33,055 bases of DNA from CBDFHV01 sp965247705 (GTDB taxonomy: Bacteria > Pseudomonadota > Alphaproteobacteria > Rhodospirillales > CAMCUA01): assembly GCA_965247705.1 (NCBI GenBank), contig CBDFHV010000005.1, positions 1-33,055 on the forward strand, given 5' to 3'. Of this stretch, positions 15,891-25,286 are shown piece after piece (the stretch's first letter is position 1; each line of letters starts with the position of its first letter). A model generated the notes under the pieces. That model saw only the letters and a list, made by a program, of their open reading frames with translations. It had not been told where the DNA came from and searched no databases. A program made the translations under genes and the position numbers.

Positions 15891-17782
15891 TCCTCCGACG
15901 TGGAGCGGTTCATTCTCGGCACCACCGTCGCCACCAATGCGGTGATCGAGAAAAAGGGCGCGCCCACCGGCATCCTGATGACGGCGGGTTTCGAGGACAC
16001 CCTGGAAATTGGCCGCCAAAAGCGCTCCGTCCTCTACGACCTGTTCATCGAGCCCGAAACACCGACATTTCTGGCCCCGCGCCGCCAGCGGATCGGCATC
16101 GGCGAGCGGGTGAGCGCCAAGGGGGACGTTGTCACCGCCCTGGACGAAGAGGGGGTTCGCGAGGCCGTCACCCAACTGGTCGAACAGTTCCAAGTCCAGG
16201 CGATCGCCGTTGCTACCTGTTTTCGTTCCTCAACCCGGCCCATGAACGGCGCACCCGGGAGATCATCCAGGAGATCGCGCCAGAGATGGACGTTTCGATC
16301 TCGTCAGACGTCGATCCGGTGTTTCGGGAATACGAACGTCTGTGCGTGACCGCTCTGGACGCTTATCTGAGACCCATCATGCGGCGTCATCTGGGGGAGT
16401 TGAGCGGCGTCCTGCACGAGGCGGGAATCGATGCCGAGCTTGAAGTCATGCAGTCCCGCGGCGGCATCAGCACCTACCGCCAGATCATCGATTTGCCGGC
16501 CCGGACCGTGCTGTCCGGTCCCGCCGCCGGGGTGCGCGGCGCTTACCACGTCGCCGAGCAAGCCGGGTTCAAGAACATCATCAGCCTGGACATGGGCGGC
16601 ACCTCGGCGGATATCTCGGTGGTCGAGAACGGGCAGATCCTCACCACCACCGACGGCCAGTTCGACAAGTATCCGTTTCGTCTGCCGATGATCGACTACT
16701 GCTCGGCCATCGGCGCCGGCGGCGGCAGCATCGCCTGGGTGGACTCGGTGGGCAGCCTTCACGTCGGACCGCGCAGCGCCGGGGCGGATCCGGGCCCCGC
16801 CTGTTATGGGCGCGGCGGTAGCGAACCGACGGTGACCGATGCCAGCGTCGTCCTTGGCTGGATCAATCCGGACTACTTTGCCGGCGGTACGGTGAAACTG
16901 GACACCGACGCCGCCCACCGGGCGGTCGAGGGGGTGGCGAATCCGCTGAATTTGTCGCTGCCGGAAGCGGCCTGGGCGATCCACGCCATCGTCAACGCCA
17001 AGATGGCCGACGAAATGCGATTCTGGACCGTTTGCCGCGGCCTCGATCCGCGGGAATTCGCCATGGTGCTGCTGGGCGGCGCCGGGCCGGTGAACGGCGG
17101 CATGGTGGCCAAGGCCTTGTCCATTTCCTCGTTGATCGTGCCGGCGACCCCGGGGGTGTTGTCCGCCTATGGCCTGCTGGTAGCCAATATCGAGCATGAC
17201 AACAGCGCCTCCTTCCGGCTGGTTGCCGAGGGGGTATCCGTCGACGGCCTGCGCGAGGTGTTCGACGCCCTCGACGCTCGGGGGTTGGAGAACATGGCCC
17301 GCGACCGGGTGCCGGCCGACGAAGTGCGAGTCACCCGCTCGGCGGACCTTCGCTATGTGGGCCAGTCCTTCGAACTGAACGTCCAGCTCGACGAGTCCCT
17401 GGACGGCATCGCGGTCACCCATCTGGTCGAAGGGTTCCACGATAGACACCGCCAGGTTTACGGCCAGGCAAGCCCGGAAGTGCCGGTAGAGTTCATCAAC
17501 CTGCGTACCGTTCACTGGTATCCGCTGCCCAAGCCGGAGAACGGTGTCCCGCGCGCCGGCGGCGGATGGGACCAAGCCCGCCGGGGCACGCGCCGCGCCT
17601 ATTTCTTCCCCGACGACGGCGCGGGGGTCGACGCAGCGGTGTATGATCGAGCCCTGCTTCCGGTGGGCCAGAGCCAGCCGGGCCCGCTGATCGTCGATCA
17701 ACGGGACACCACCACCGTGGTCTATCCGGGGTTCGATTGCACCGTCGACTCCCTGGGCAACCTGATTGTCACCACCGCCTGA
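15885..17782 (+). pseudogene. hyuA: Hydantoinase/oxoprolinase A subunit (HyuA), 5'-deleted and frameshifted
   Basis: Family sequence begins abruptly at SSDVERFILGTTVATNAVIEKKGAPTGILMTAGFEDTLEIGRQ, which in intact HyuA lies about 60-70 residues in; the N-terminal DxGGTFTD phosphate motif is gone. Near 16212 the frame changes: VQAIAV continues in the next frame as YLFSFLNPAHERRTREIIQEIAPEMD, explained by one missing T (GTT TGC TAC expected). The rest is well preserved to 17782: PARTVLSGPAAGVRGAYHVAEQAGFKNIISLDMGGTSADISVV, DYCSAIGAGGGSIAWVDS, GPRSAGADPGPACYGRGG, VLLGGAGPVNGGMVAKAL. Intact HyuA works with HyuB in ATP-dependent opening of hydantoin- or oxoproline-like rings. HyuB starts 19 bp downstream, so they formed an operon. 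Confidence 0.85.
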
Positions 17783-17801
17783 GATCGCCGAGGACCATTT
17801 C

Positions 17802-19699
17802 ATGAACGTCGCGGACACCAGCCGGGAATTCGATCCCATCACCATCGAGGTCCTGCGCAACCGCCTCGACGTCACCGCCCACGAGATGCAGGCGGCGATG
17901 ATCCGCAGCGCCTTCTCCATCGTCATCAAGGAAGGCTGGGACTGCGCGGCGTCCCTGTTCACGCCCGACGGCCACATGATCAGCCAGGCCAAGTCCCTGC
18001 CGGTGCACTTGGGCGTCCTCAACCTGTCGGTGAAGCGCATCCTCGAGGACTATCCGGCGGCCGACATGGCCGAAGGCGACGCCTATGTGTTCAACGATCC
18101 CTACGAAGGCGGCACCCACATCCCCGACCTCACCATCGTCGTGCCGATCATCCACGAGGGACAGACCATCGCTGTCTCCGCGGTCATGGCCCATCAGCAG
18201 GACTTCGGCGGCATGACCATCGGCAGCCTGCCGCCGGACGCCACCGAGATCTTCCAGGAAGGCCTGGTTCTGCCGCCCTGCAAGCTGATCAGCCAGGGCG
18301 AGTGGGCCCGCGACCTCAAGAACCTGATTCTCAAGAACGTTCGCATGCCCAACCACACCATGGGCGACCTCAGGGCCATGCTGGCGGCGGGCGAAGTGGG
18401 TCGGCGGCGCTACCTGGAAGTGGTCGCCGAGTACGGCGCCGACATCATCCGACGTTATGTGGCGGAACTTATGGACCGGGCCGAGCGGCTGACCCGCGAC
18501 AAGATTGCCGAGATCTCCGACGGCACCTACCGATTCCAGGACTGGCTGGACAACGACGGCATCGACCTGGAGACCAAGCACAAGATCATGGTCGCGGTGA
18601 CCATCCGCGGCTCCGACATGATCATCGACTTCGAAGGCACCGACCCCCAGCTTCAGGGCGCCGCCAACAGCGCCCTTTCGGGACCCTACTGTTGCGCCTA
18701 CTACTGTTCCGATCGAGACATTTCGTTCCCATTAAATCTACGCAAACTGCGACCTTCACCCCCGGGCTCAGGAACCAAATGTTAGAATCGCAACACTACG
18801 TCATGCATTGCCTGGTCGGGCCCGATATTCCGGTCAATGCGGGTTGTTACCGGGTGATCACGCTGAAGGTGCCCAAGGGCTCGCTGCTCAACCCGACCCA
18901 TCCGGCGCCCCTGAACGCGCGAACCATGATCCTGTGCCGGATGGTGGACGTGATCTTCGGCGCCCTTATTCAGGCGATCCCGGAGCGCCTGCGGGCGTCC
19001 TCGGCCGGCATGGAAGGGGTCAGCTTGTCGGGCCGCCGCCCGGCCGACAACAGCGCCTACGTGTATCTGGAGCTGTTCGCCGGCGGCATGGGCGCGCGTC
19101 CCAACGGCGACGGCATCGACTATATCGAGAACGACGTCACCAACATGATGAACGCGCCAGTGGAAGCGGTGGAAATGGAGTACCCGATCCGCATCTACAA
19201 GTCCCTGCTGCGCAAGGACGCGGGCGGCGCCGGGCTGCACCGGGGCGGTGTCGGGCTGGAGAAGGAATTCGAGATTACCGAGGCCGAGTGCGAGATCACC
19301 CACCGCGGCGACCGACACTTCACCCAGCCCTGGGGCCTCTTCGGCGGCAAGCCAGGGGCCAGCTGGTCTACCACGGTGACTCGCCACAACAAGGATTCGT
19401 TCAAGGTACCGGCGCGCCTTCGCTTCCCTTTGCGCCCCGGAGACCGCATGCTTTGCCTGACCGGGGCCGGCGGCGGATACGGGGACCCGATGGAGCGGGA
19501 GCCGTGGAAGGTGCGCGACGACGTTCTCGACCGCAAGGTCTCGGCCGAAAAGGCAAGCGAGATGTACGGGGTGGTCCTGGACCAAGCGACCGGCGAGGTC
19601 GACGACAAGGCCACCGAAACCTTGCGCGCCACCATGCGCAAGGCCCGCGGTCCCATATCCTGGACCTACGATCTGGGCGAGGGCCTGGGCGTCCTCTAA
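17802..19699 (+). pseudogene. hyuB: Hydantoinase/oxoprolinase B subunit (HyuB), split by MITE A
   Basis: Starts at ATG 17802 (MNVADTSREFDPITIEVLRNRLDVTAHEM) with GAGGA upstream. N-part motifs: DGHMISQAKSLPVHLGVL, DAYVFNDPYEGGTHIPDLTIV, VMAHQQDFGGMTIGSLPPD, KNVRMPNHTMGDLRAMLAAG. After GPYCCAYY the frame runs into the 93-bp MITE A and stops at 18783-18785. Beyond the element the same protein resumes: VMHCLVGPDIPVNAGCYRVITL, GSLLNPTHPAPLNAR, AYVYLELFAGGMGARPNGDGIDY, EMEYPIRIYKSLLRKDAGGAGLHRGGVGLEKEF, GGKPGA, RPGDRMLCLTGAGGGYGDP. Removing the MITE plus one TA (95 bp) rejoins Y-Y-V-M-H exactly in frame, giving 600 residues with no other defect. Very recent inactivation. Confidence 0.9.
18704..18796 (-). 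mobile_element. MITE A, copy 2, inside hyuB (93 bp, TA-flanked)
   Basis: The reverse complement matches the copy at 5062-5154 at 92 of 93 positions. It is bounded by TA at 18702-18703 and 18797-18798. Inside the host gene the duplicated TA and the 93 bp together add 95 bases, which shifts the frame by two and brings in a stop. Confidence 0.92.
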
Positions 19700-19718
19700 G
19701 ACAAAGGAGCAGAAAGCG

Positions 19719-20243
19719 ATGACCGTTCAAGTGACCGATACCGAGACCGCCGCCAATGACGTCACCGTAAGCGAGCGCATGCAGCCCATCCACGCGTCCT
19801 CGGAGTATCTCGGCAAGTACCAAAGCGTAATCCACGTGCGCGACGTTCCCTCCTGGAACCTGGACGAGCCGGTGGAGCTGGGCGGCGACAACACCGGGCC
19901 GACGCCGCTGGAGAGCGTCCTCGGCGCCCTTTGCGCCTGTACCTCGATGATCGTCAACATCCTGCGCAAGGAACTGCGGTTCGAGGTCCAGGGCATGCGC
20001 TGCGAGGCGGACGGCGTCACCGACGTGCGCCGGGCCGAGATGAAGCGTACCGGCAAGAAGTTCCACGAGGTGGAACCCATCGCCTACCACTTCCACAAAG
20101 TGGACATGCGCCTGTTTATCAAGACCTCGAAAACCGACGCCCGGCTGGAAGAAATGAAGGCCCACGTGGCTCGCCTGTGCCCGGTCAGCAAGCTGATCGA
20201 GGACTCGGGCGTACCATTTCACGTGACCTGGATCCGGGAATAG
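19719..20243 (+). CDS. OsmC-family protein
   Basis: 174 residues from ATG 19719, with AAAGGAGC upstream, 19 bp after hyuB. The OsmC fold is indicated by DEPVELGGDNTGPTPLESVLGALCACTSMIVNILRKELRF, which has the first conserved cysteine(s) on the long helix, and AHVARLCPVSKLIEDSG, which has the second conserved Cys in the CPVS motif. Members with both cysteines reduce organic hydroperoxides or act in thiol chemistry. The N-terminal SSEYLGKYQSVIHVRDVP is the typical swapped beta hairpin. Its place in the hyuAB operon suggests a detoxification or sulfur-handling side role, which is inference. No promoter of its own is seen, so its expression probably suffers from the damage upstream. Confidence 0.8.
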   Translation: MTVQVTDTETAANDVTVSERMQPIHASSEYLGKYQSVIHVRDVPSWNLDEPVELGGDNTGPTPLESVLGALCACTSMIVNILRKELRFEVQGMRCEADGVTDVRRAEMKRTGKKFHEVEPIAYHFHKVDMRLFIKTSKTDARLEEMKAHVARLCPVSKLIEDSGVPFHVTWIRE

Positions 20244-20309
20244 TTGGCAGTTGGGCATCGACACGTTACGGGGGTGACTTGGCAGGTCGGCCGTCGCTAC
20301 CGTCGTCGA

Positions 20310-20450
20310 ATGACCCCGATTTCCTTCAAGCGGCATCGATATCCACCGATACCTATCCAGCACGCGGACTGGCTCTATGCTCGGTTCACGCTGTCGCTTC
20401 GCGATGTCGAGGCGCTGCCGGTCGAACGTGGCTTTGACCCTCCAGCCTGA
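20310..20450 (+). pseudogene. IS6-family transposase N-terminal fragment
   Basis: From ATG 20310 the frame reads TPISFKRHRYPPIPIQHADWLYARFTLSLRDVEALPVERGFD and then stops at 20448-20450. The FK-x-HR-PP-I-Q-A-WLY-RF-LS-RDVE--ERG pattern is the conserved start of IS6-type transposases of alphaproteobacteria. About 45 of roughly 230 residues remain, and the DDE core is absent. It is a relic that marks a former element between the hyu operon and the transporter operon. Confidence 0.7.
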
Positions 20451-20665
20451 TTGCGGAAGGGGTTATTCAGCCGCCGTGGCGACGGACTGCCCATTCCCAG
20501 CTCAAGCTGATTCAAACTGACATTGCCGATCAACGAGTTGCTCTGCCGCTTGTCGAGCATGGGGCTCAATCGTCGCCTCAACGCCTGGAATAATGACCTC
20601 CGCCACCAGGGCCTCGCTCGGGATCCCCGTTCCGCCCATTTCCTTGGCCGATGTCCTCACCTCGA
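20451..20665. other. Gene-free relic sequence between IS6 fragment and transporter promoter
   Basis: No intact gene. One frame (about 20530-20650) reads RLNAWNNDLRHQGLARDPRSAHFLGR, which could be a further decayed element, but I cannot assign it to a family. Confidence 0.3.
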
Positions 20666-20694
20666 TTGACAAAACTTGGTATCACAGGTACACC
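20666..20694 (+). promoter_or_regulatory. Possible sigma70-type promoter for the transporter operon
   Basis: TTGACA at 20666-20671 is a perfect -35 box; 17 bases later is TACACC, a weak -10. The region is AT-rich for this window and contains GGTAT (20679) and ATACC (20697) as an inverted pair that might be an operator. It lies 53 bp before the ATG at 20747. Confidence 0.35.
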
Positions 20695-20746
20695 ATTATA
20701 CCCTAACAAACATGAACGTATGCGCAGTCATACAGGGAGGACAGTC

Positions 20747-22594
20747 ATGGTACGGAATGCAATTGCGGTGGCGAGCCTTGTTGGCGCGGCGCTGTTGGCC
20801 GGTCCCCTGGGAGCGACCGAATACACCAAGCTCGCCCCGGCCGGCTGGAGCCACAAAGAATCGCCGATGCTCCAGGAAATGGTGAAGGCGGGCAAGCTGC
20901 CGCCGGTGAGCGAACGCCTGCCCAAGCAACCCAAGGTGGTGCCGGTCGAAAAGGAGTTCGGCCGCTACGGAGGCACCCTCTTCCGCGGCACGGCGTTCCT
21001 GCGCAGCGAGTGGATCCCGCTGCACATGACCATGGAACCGTTCACCGAAGTCCACTGGCCGCTTCCCAGCGATGGACCGATTCACACCAATGTCGCCCGG
21101 GACTGGACGTTCAGCACCGACGGCATGTCGATGGTCCTGCACCTCAGGGAAGGTATGAAATGGTCGGACGGACAGCCCTTCACCGCCGATGACGTGATGT
21201 TCTACTGGCACGACGTGCTGTTCGAGGAAAAGTCGGCGGCGAAGCCCAAATCGACCCTCTACGTGCGCGGCAAAGAGGCGCCGAAGCTCGACAAGGTCGA
21301 CGACTACACCCTCAAGCTGACCTTCCCGGAGCCCTTCTTCTTCGCCGAGACCGCCATGGCGACGATCGAAGAAGTGGCCTGGCCCAAACATGTCATGAAG
21401 CAGTACCACCCCAAGTACAACTCAAGCGCCACCTGGGAGACATGGAACGAGAACCTGAGCTATTTGAAGGGCCGGGGCAAGGTGACGCTGGCGGCGTGGC
21501 GGCTCGAGGAATACATCCCCGGCGAGAAGTTCGTCCTGGTGCGCAATCCCTACTACTGGAAGGTGGACGAGCGGGGCAATCAGCTCCCCTATATCGACCG
21601 GGTCGAGGTGCGCGAGGTGGAAGACCGCCAGTCGGTGGCGCTCGGCAACGTATCGGGCCAGTTCGACAGCGACGGCATGTGGGTCGGCAGCCAGCACCTG
21701 CAGCTGTTCCTGGAGGAGCAGCCGAAGCGCAAATACGACGTCGGCTTCGGCAAAGTGCCGGGGATGGCGATGTTCTTCAATTATGACGCCAAGGACCCCA
21801 CCGTCCGTGCCGCCCTGCGCGACGTCAACTTCCGGCGCGCATTCTCCCTGGCCATCAACCGCGGGGAGATCAATCGGGTTCTGTTCGCCGACAAGCTGAC
21901 ACCGTCGGGGTTCACGTTCTCGAGTAGCTCTCCATATGTCACCGCGAACGACTTCGCCCTGTGGTCCCAGGACGATTCGGACCAGGCAAAGAAACTCCTT
22001 GATGCCGGCGGATTCAAGGACACCAACGGTGACGGAATCCGTGAAGCGCCCGACGGCAAGGCGTTAAGCCTCACGGTCGATGTGTCCCAGCACGACCTCT
22101 ACGTACCGCTCAACGAGATGGTGGTCGACTACCTGGCCGAAGTGGGCATCAAGCTGGTGATGAACGTTCAGCACCAGAACTTGATCGAGGAGCGGCGGAC
22201 CGGCGACGAGTGGCAGATCCACGCCTGGGATCTGAACGGCGTCGACGAACCGCTGGCCAATCTGACTCTGTGGGTGCCGGTATCCGACAACACCCCCTTC
22301 TGGCATCAGAAGGCGTCGAAAGCCCCCTTCTCCAAGGAGTACGCGGCCTACAGCAAGATCCTGCTCGAAGCGCGCAGCTTGCCCTATGACAAGCGTGTCG
22401 AGAGCATGAAAAAAGCCAACAACCTCATGTCCGACAACGTGTTCGGCATCCACATCGGCTATTACGACCGGCCGTTCATCAAGAGCCATCGAATCGTCAA
22501 TATCCCGGACGGCTACGCCCGGATCGGCGAGTTCGGCAGCAACCAGCCGGCCTTCCGGTACCTGCAGTCCTTCCTGCGCTGGGACAAGCCATAG
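20747..22594 (+). CDS. ABC transporter family-5 solute-binding protein
   Basis: 615 residues from ATG 20747, preceded by AGGGAGGA; the frame is open upstream but without a signal sequence there. VRNAIAVASLVGAALLAGPLGA is a signal peptide. Family-5 (oligopeptide/nickel-type) features follow: GRYGGTLFRGTAF, NVARDWTFSTDGMSMVLHLREGMKWSDGQPFTADDVMFYWHDVLF, GEKFVLVRNPYYWKVDERGNQLPYIDRV, FRRAFSLAINRGEINRVLF, AKKLLDAGGFKDTNGDGIREAPDGK. At over 600 residues it belongs to the long subgroup seen with alphaproteobacterial importers. It delivers ligand to the permeases at 25287 and 26269. The ligand is unknown; the neighbouring amidohydrolase and HyuAB suggest an amide or cyclic amide (inference). No frame damage. 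Confidence 0.88.
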   Translation: MVRNAIAVASLVGAALLAGPLGATEYTKLAPAGWSHKESPMLQEMVKAGKLPPVSERLPKQPKVVPVEKEFGRYGGTLFRGTAFLRSEWIPLHMTMEPFTEVHWPLPSDGPIHTNVARDWTFSTDGMSMVLHLREGMKWSDGQPFTADDVMFYWHDVLFEEKSAAKPKSTLYVRGKEAPKLDKVDDYTLKLTFPEPFFFAETAMATIEEVAWPKHVMKQYHPKYNSSATWETWNENLSYLKGRGKVTLAAWRLEEYIPGEKFVLVRNPYYWKVDERGNQLPYIDRVEVREVEDRQSVALGNVSGQFDSDGMWVGSQHLQLFLEEQPKRKYDVGFGKVPGMAMFFNYDAKDPTVRAALRDVNFRRAFSLAINRGEINRVLFADKLTPSGFTFSSSSPYVTANDFALWSQDDSDQAKKLLDAGGFKDTNGDGIREAPDGKALSLTVDVSQHDLYVPLNEMVVDYLAEVGIKLVMNVQHQNLIEERRTGDEWQIHAWDLNGVDEPLANLTLWVPVSDNTPFWHQKASKAPFSKEYAAYSKILLEARSLPYDKRVESMKKANNLMSDNVFGIHIGYYDRPFIKSHRIVNIPDGYARIGEFGSNQPAFRYLQSFLRWDKP

Positions 22595-22609
22595 GGGTTT
22601 GTTAGGTCT

Positions 22610-22657
22610 GGCGGGGGCAAGAACAACCGCCTCGTGGCTGATCTTGCCCCTCCCGCC
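22610..22657. terminator. Stem-loop after the binding-protein gene
   Basis: GGCGGGGGCAAGA (22610-22622) pairs with TCTTGCCCCTCCCGCC (22642-22657) across a 19-base loop, with a bulge. There is no T tract. Hairpins after binding-protein genes often stabilise that mRNA and reduce downstream expression. It also argues against starting the next gene at the GTG 22634, which lies in the loop. Confidence 0.5.
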
Positions 22658-22705
22658 GGCGTGCGGGAGTCCGTAGGGAGTAGAGGCACGGAAGGATTGA
22701 CCCGG

Positions 22706-23548
22706 GTGCTGTCGCAAGCGGCGATCACGCAGTACGGCGTCGACGGATACTACCGGCCTGTCGCCGTTTACGCTGGCGACGAAGCGGCGGATTTACGCCG
22801 CCACTTGGAGGCCATCGAGGCCGATCATGGCAGTCCCCTCAAGGGCCGGCACCGGGTCAAGGCGCACCTGCTGTTTCCCTTCCTGAACGAAGTCGTTCGC
22901 CATCCGCCGATCTTGGACGCAGTTGAGGACCTGATCGGTCCCGACATCCTGTGCTGGGCGAGTAATCTGTTCGTCAAGGAAAGCCGGGAACCTTCCTACG
23001 TGCCGTGGCACCAGGACGCGACCTATTGGGGACTCGATGCGTCCTCCGGGGTGATGGCGTGGCTGGCCCTCACCGACAGCACCCCGGCCCACGGCAACTT
23101 GCGGGTGGTGTCGGGGACCCATCACGCACTGATCGCTCACACCGATACCAATGCCAAGGATAGTGCCCTGCCGCGGGGGCAGGAATTTCCGGTGCGCATC
23201 GACGACGCGGCAATTGTCGACATCACCCTTCGCGCCGGCGAGATGTCGCTGCACCATCCGCTGATCCACCACGGCTCCGGCGCCAACGCGGCCGACGATC
23301 GGCGTATCGGGTTCGCCATACGTTACTTTCCCTCAACATCGCGCCAACTCGTCGACGAAGACGACTCGGCGACCCTGGTACGGGGCGAGGATGGGTTCGG
23401 GCACTTCGACCTGGAACCCCAACCAACCTGCGACTGGGACCCGCCCCTGGTCGCCCTGCATGACCGGCTGACTCGGCGCGCCAAGGCGCGGGCCGAGCGG
23501 GCCCGGCACCAGTGGTCCACGTATGCCGAGGCCTTTGACGTCCGCTAG
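22706..23548 (+). CDS. Phytanoyl-CoA dioxygenase (PhyH) family Fe(II)/2-oxoglutarate enzyme
   Basis: 280 residues if started at GTG 22706, which has GAAGGA ten bases upstream and gives the usual start LSQAAITQYGVDGYYRPV. The metal site is visible: VPWHQDATYWG supplies His and Asp of HxD, and LHHPLIHHGSGANAADDRRIGFAIRYFP supplies the distal His and the Arg that binds 2-oxoglutarate. VMAWLALTDSTPAHGNLRVVSGTH is the standard PhyH core strand. Such enzymes hydroxylate or chlorinate unactivated carbons, consuming O2 and 2-oxoglutarate. It lies between a solute-binding protein and an amidohydrolase, so it probably acts on the imported compound (inference). The coding frame is intact. Confidence 0.82.
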   Translation: MLSQAAITQYGVDGYYRPVAVYAGDEAADLRRHLEAIEADHGSPLKGRHRVKAHLLFPFLNEVVRHPPILDAVEDLIGPDILCWASNLFVKESREPSYVPWHQDATYWGLDASSGVMAWLALTDSTPAHGNLRVVSGTHHALIAHTDTNAKDSALPRGQEFPVRIDDAAIVDITLRAGEMSLHHPLIHHGSGANAADDRRIGFAIRYFPSTSRQLVDEDDSATLVRGEDGFGHFDLEPQPTCDWDPPLVALHDRLTRRAKARAERARHQWSTYAEAFDVR

Positions 23549-23583
23549 GACCGCGGTCTTCGGACCATCACGGAGGATATGCC

Positions 23584-24882
23584 ATGCGGTTCGATCTGCT
23601 GATCAAGGGCGGACACGTCCTTGACGCCGCCTTGGGACACGACGGCCCGATGGATGTGGCCGTCGCGCGCGGCCGCATCGCGGCGGTGGAACCCGCCATC
23701 CCGGCCGAGACCGGCTTTCGGGTCATCGACGCCAGCGGGCAGTACGTCAGCCCCGGCCTTGTCGACATGCATGCCCATGTGTTCCACAGCTTCACCGCCA
23801 TCGGCATCGACGCCGAAAACCACGGGTCGCGATCGGGCGTCACCACCTGGATCGATGCCGGCTCGGTGGGCGGCTACACCTTGCCCGGCTTCCGCGATTT
23901 CGTCGTCGACCGGTCGCGGGTACGCATTCGCGCCTTTCTCAACATCTCGGCGATCGGGATTGTGGCGCCGGACTACGAGCTGGGCCGGCTGGAGTTCTGC
24001 AACAACCGGGTCTTCGAGCTGATGGCCAACAGCAATCGGGACTTGGTGCTGGGGGTCAAGGTGCGTATGGGCGTCCCCCAGTATGCCGTTCTCGGCATCG
24101 AGCCCCTGCTGCGCGCTCGGGCGATGGCGGACGCCTGCGCGATGCCCTTGATGGTGCATATCGCCTGGCCGCCGCCAACCCTCGAAGAGGTGCTGCCCCA
24201 CCTCAGGCCCGGTGACATCATTACCCATTGTTTCACCGGCCTCGGCATGAAGCTGATCGATGACAAGGGCCGCCTGCGCGATGACGCCAAGCGGGTTGTC
24301 GATTCGGGCGTCGTTCTGGACGTGGCCCACGGCTCCGGTTCCTATTCCTTCGCCACCGCCGAAGCCATGTTGGCCGAGGGCTATCCGCCGCACGTGATCT
24401 CCACCGACGCGCACCAGCACAGCGTCCAGGGCCCGATGTTCGACCTGCCCACCTGCATGAGCAAGATGTGGCATCTGGGCATGCCCTTGGCCGACGTCTT
24501 CGCGGCGGCCACCATCCGTCCCGCCGAAGTCATGGGCCTGGCTCCCGAGATCGGCACCTTGCGGGTCGGCGCGGCGGCTGACGTCGCCCTGTTCACCGTC
24601 GATCAGGGCAAATTCCCGTTGTTCGATTTCTCCCACGACGTACGGCACGCCGACAGGCTGCTGCGCAACACGATGACCATCATCGGCGGCCGCGAATTGA
24701 CGCCGTCGCCGCCCCTGCCGGCGGCGCCCTGGTTCGACCTGACCGAGGCTCAGCAGGCCTTTTTGCGGGCGCGGCAGGGGGCGCCAAGGGCGTCTCACGC
24801 CGAGCACCTCTGCTGCTCGGAACATTTCGGCGCGCCGACACCGGTGGACCGGGACGCCACGCCCCTGGACCGTGAAGGCTGA
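23584..24882 (+). CDS. Amidohydrolase/deacetylase family metal-dependent hydrolase
   Basis: 432 residues from ATG 23584 with GGAGG upstream, 35 bp after the dioxygenase gene. Dihydroorotase-like amidohydrolase motifs are in order: LLIKGGHVLDAALG, YVSPGLVDMHAHVF (HxH metal ligands), LGVKVRMGV with the lysine that could be carboxylated, PLMVHIAWPPP (His ligand), DIITHCFTGLG (His ligand), and VISTDAHQHSV (catalytic Asp). The last part ATIRPAEVMGLAPEIGTLRVGAAADVALF is the typical return to the small beta domain. It should hydrolyse an amide or cyclic amide such as a hydantoin, lactam or N-acyl group. MITE C begins 67 bp after its stop, separating it from the permease genes. Confidence 0.82.
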   Translation: MRFDLLIKGGHVLDAALGHDGPMDVAVARGRIAAVEPAIPAETGFRVIDASGQYVSPGLVDMHAHVFHSFTAIGIDAENHGSRSGVTTWIDAGSVGGYTLPGFRDFVVDRSRVRIRAFLNISAIGIVAPDYELGRLEFCNNRVFELMANSNRDLVLGVKVRMGVPQYAVLGIEPLLRARAMADACAMPLMVHIAWPPPTLEEVLPHLRPGDIITHCFTGLGMKLIDDKGRLRDDAKRVVDSGVVLDVAHGSGSYSFATAEAMLAEGYPPHVISTDAHQHSVQGPMFDLPTCMSKMWHLGMPLADVFAAATIRPAEVMGLAPEIGTLRVGAAADVALFTVDQGKFPLFDFSHDVRHADRLLRNTMTIIGGRELTPSPPLPAAPWFDLTEAQQAFLRARQGAPRASHAEHLCCSEHFGAPTPVDRDATPLDREG

Positions 24883-24949
24883 AGCCCCCATCGGAATGTC
24901 GGCCGCGAAGTAATGCTAAGGTTCTGTGTCGTGTGCCCATCCGTGGATA

Positions 24950-25271
24950 GTGCTCTGGATGAAACAGAAGATACACCTACGATCGCGTTTCCCGCTTCCT
25001 CGGCAGGAAGGGGGGCGCCGGCGATGCTGGGCGCATCATCAAGCACCCCTGACGCCCCGAGGAAGCGGGAAACATGACCCACAGGGCGGCCGACCGAGCC
25101 CCCCGGGGCCACGGGGTGTCCCCGGGATCGAAATCCGGGGGGGCTCCCCCTGAGACCCCCCGGCGGCGTTGCGGGACGCTTGCGATGCCCCAGCATCGCG
25201 GCGCGTCCCGCGCCTGGCCGGATGAACACGGTCGGCCGTCGTAGGTGTATCTTCTGTTTGATCCAGAGCAC
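24950..25271. mobile_element. MITE C: 322-bp element with 33-bp terminal repeats, TA-flanked
   Basis: GTGCTCTGGATGAAACAGAA at 24950 onward and its inverse ending at 25271 form 33-bp terminal repeats (24950-24982 and 25239-25271) with one mismatch. TA flanks it at 24948-24949 and 25272-25273. Two inner hairpins are present: 24987-25003 with 25057-25073 (17 of 17) and 25171-25188 with 25193-25211. The middle holds G- and C-runs. No credible protein is encoded. The right end lies 13 bp before the TA and start region of the permease gene at 25287, inside what should be one operon. Confidence 0.85.
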
Positions 25272-25286
25272 TAGGCTCGTACCGCC

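Noticed and set aside
16304..18040. Long minus-strand frame opposite hyuA
   Set aside because: Antisense of well-conserved HyuA sequence; no family features.
20673..20681. CTTGGTAT near the transporter promoter matching the end of MITE B
   Set aside because: Eight bases only, no inverted partner; cannot be told from chance.
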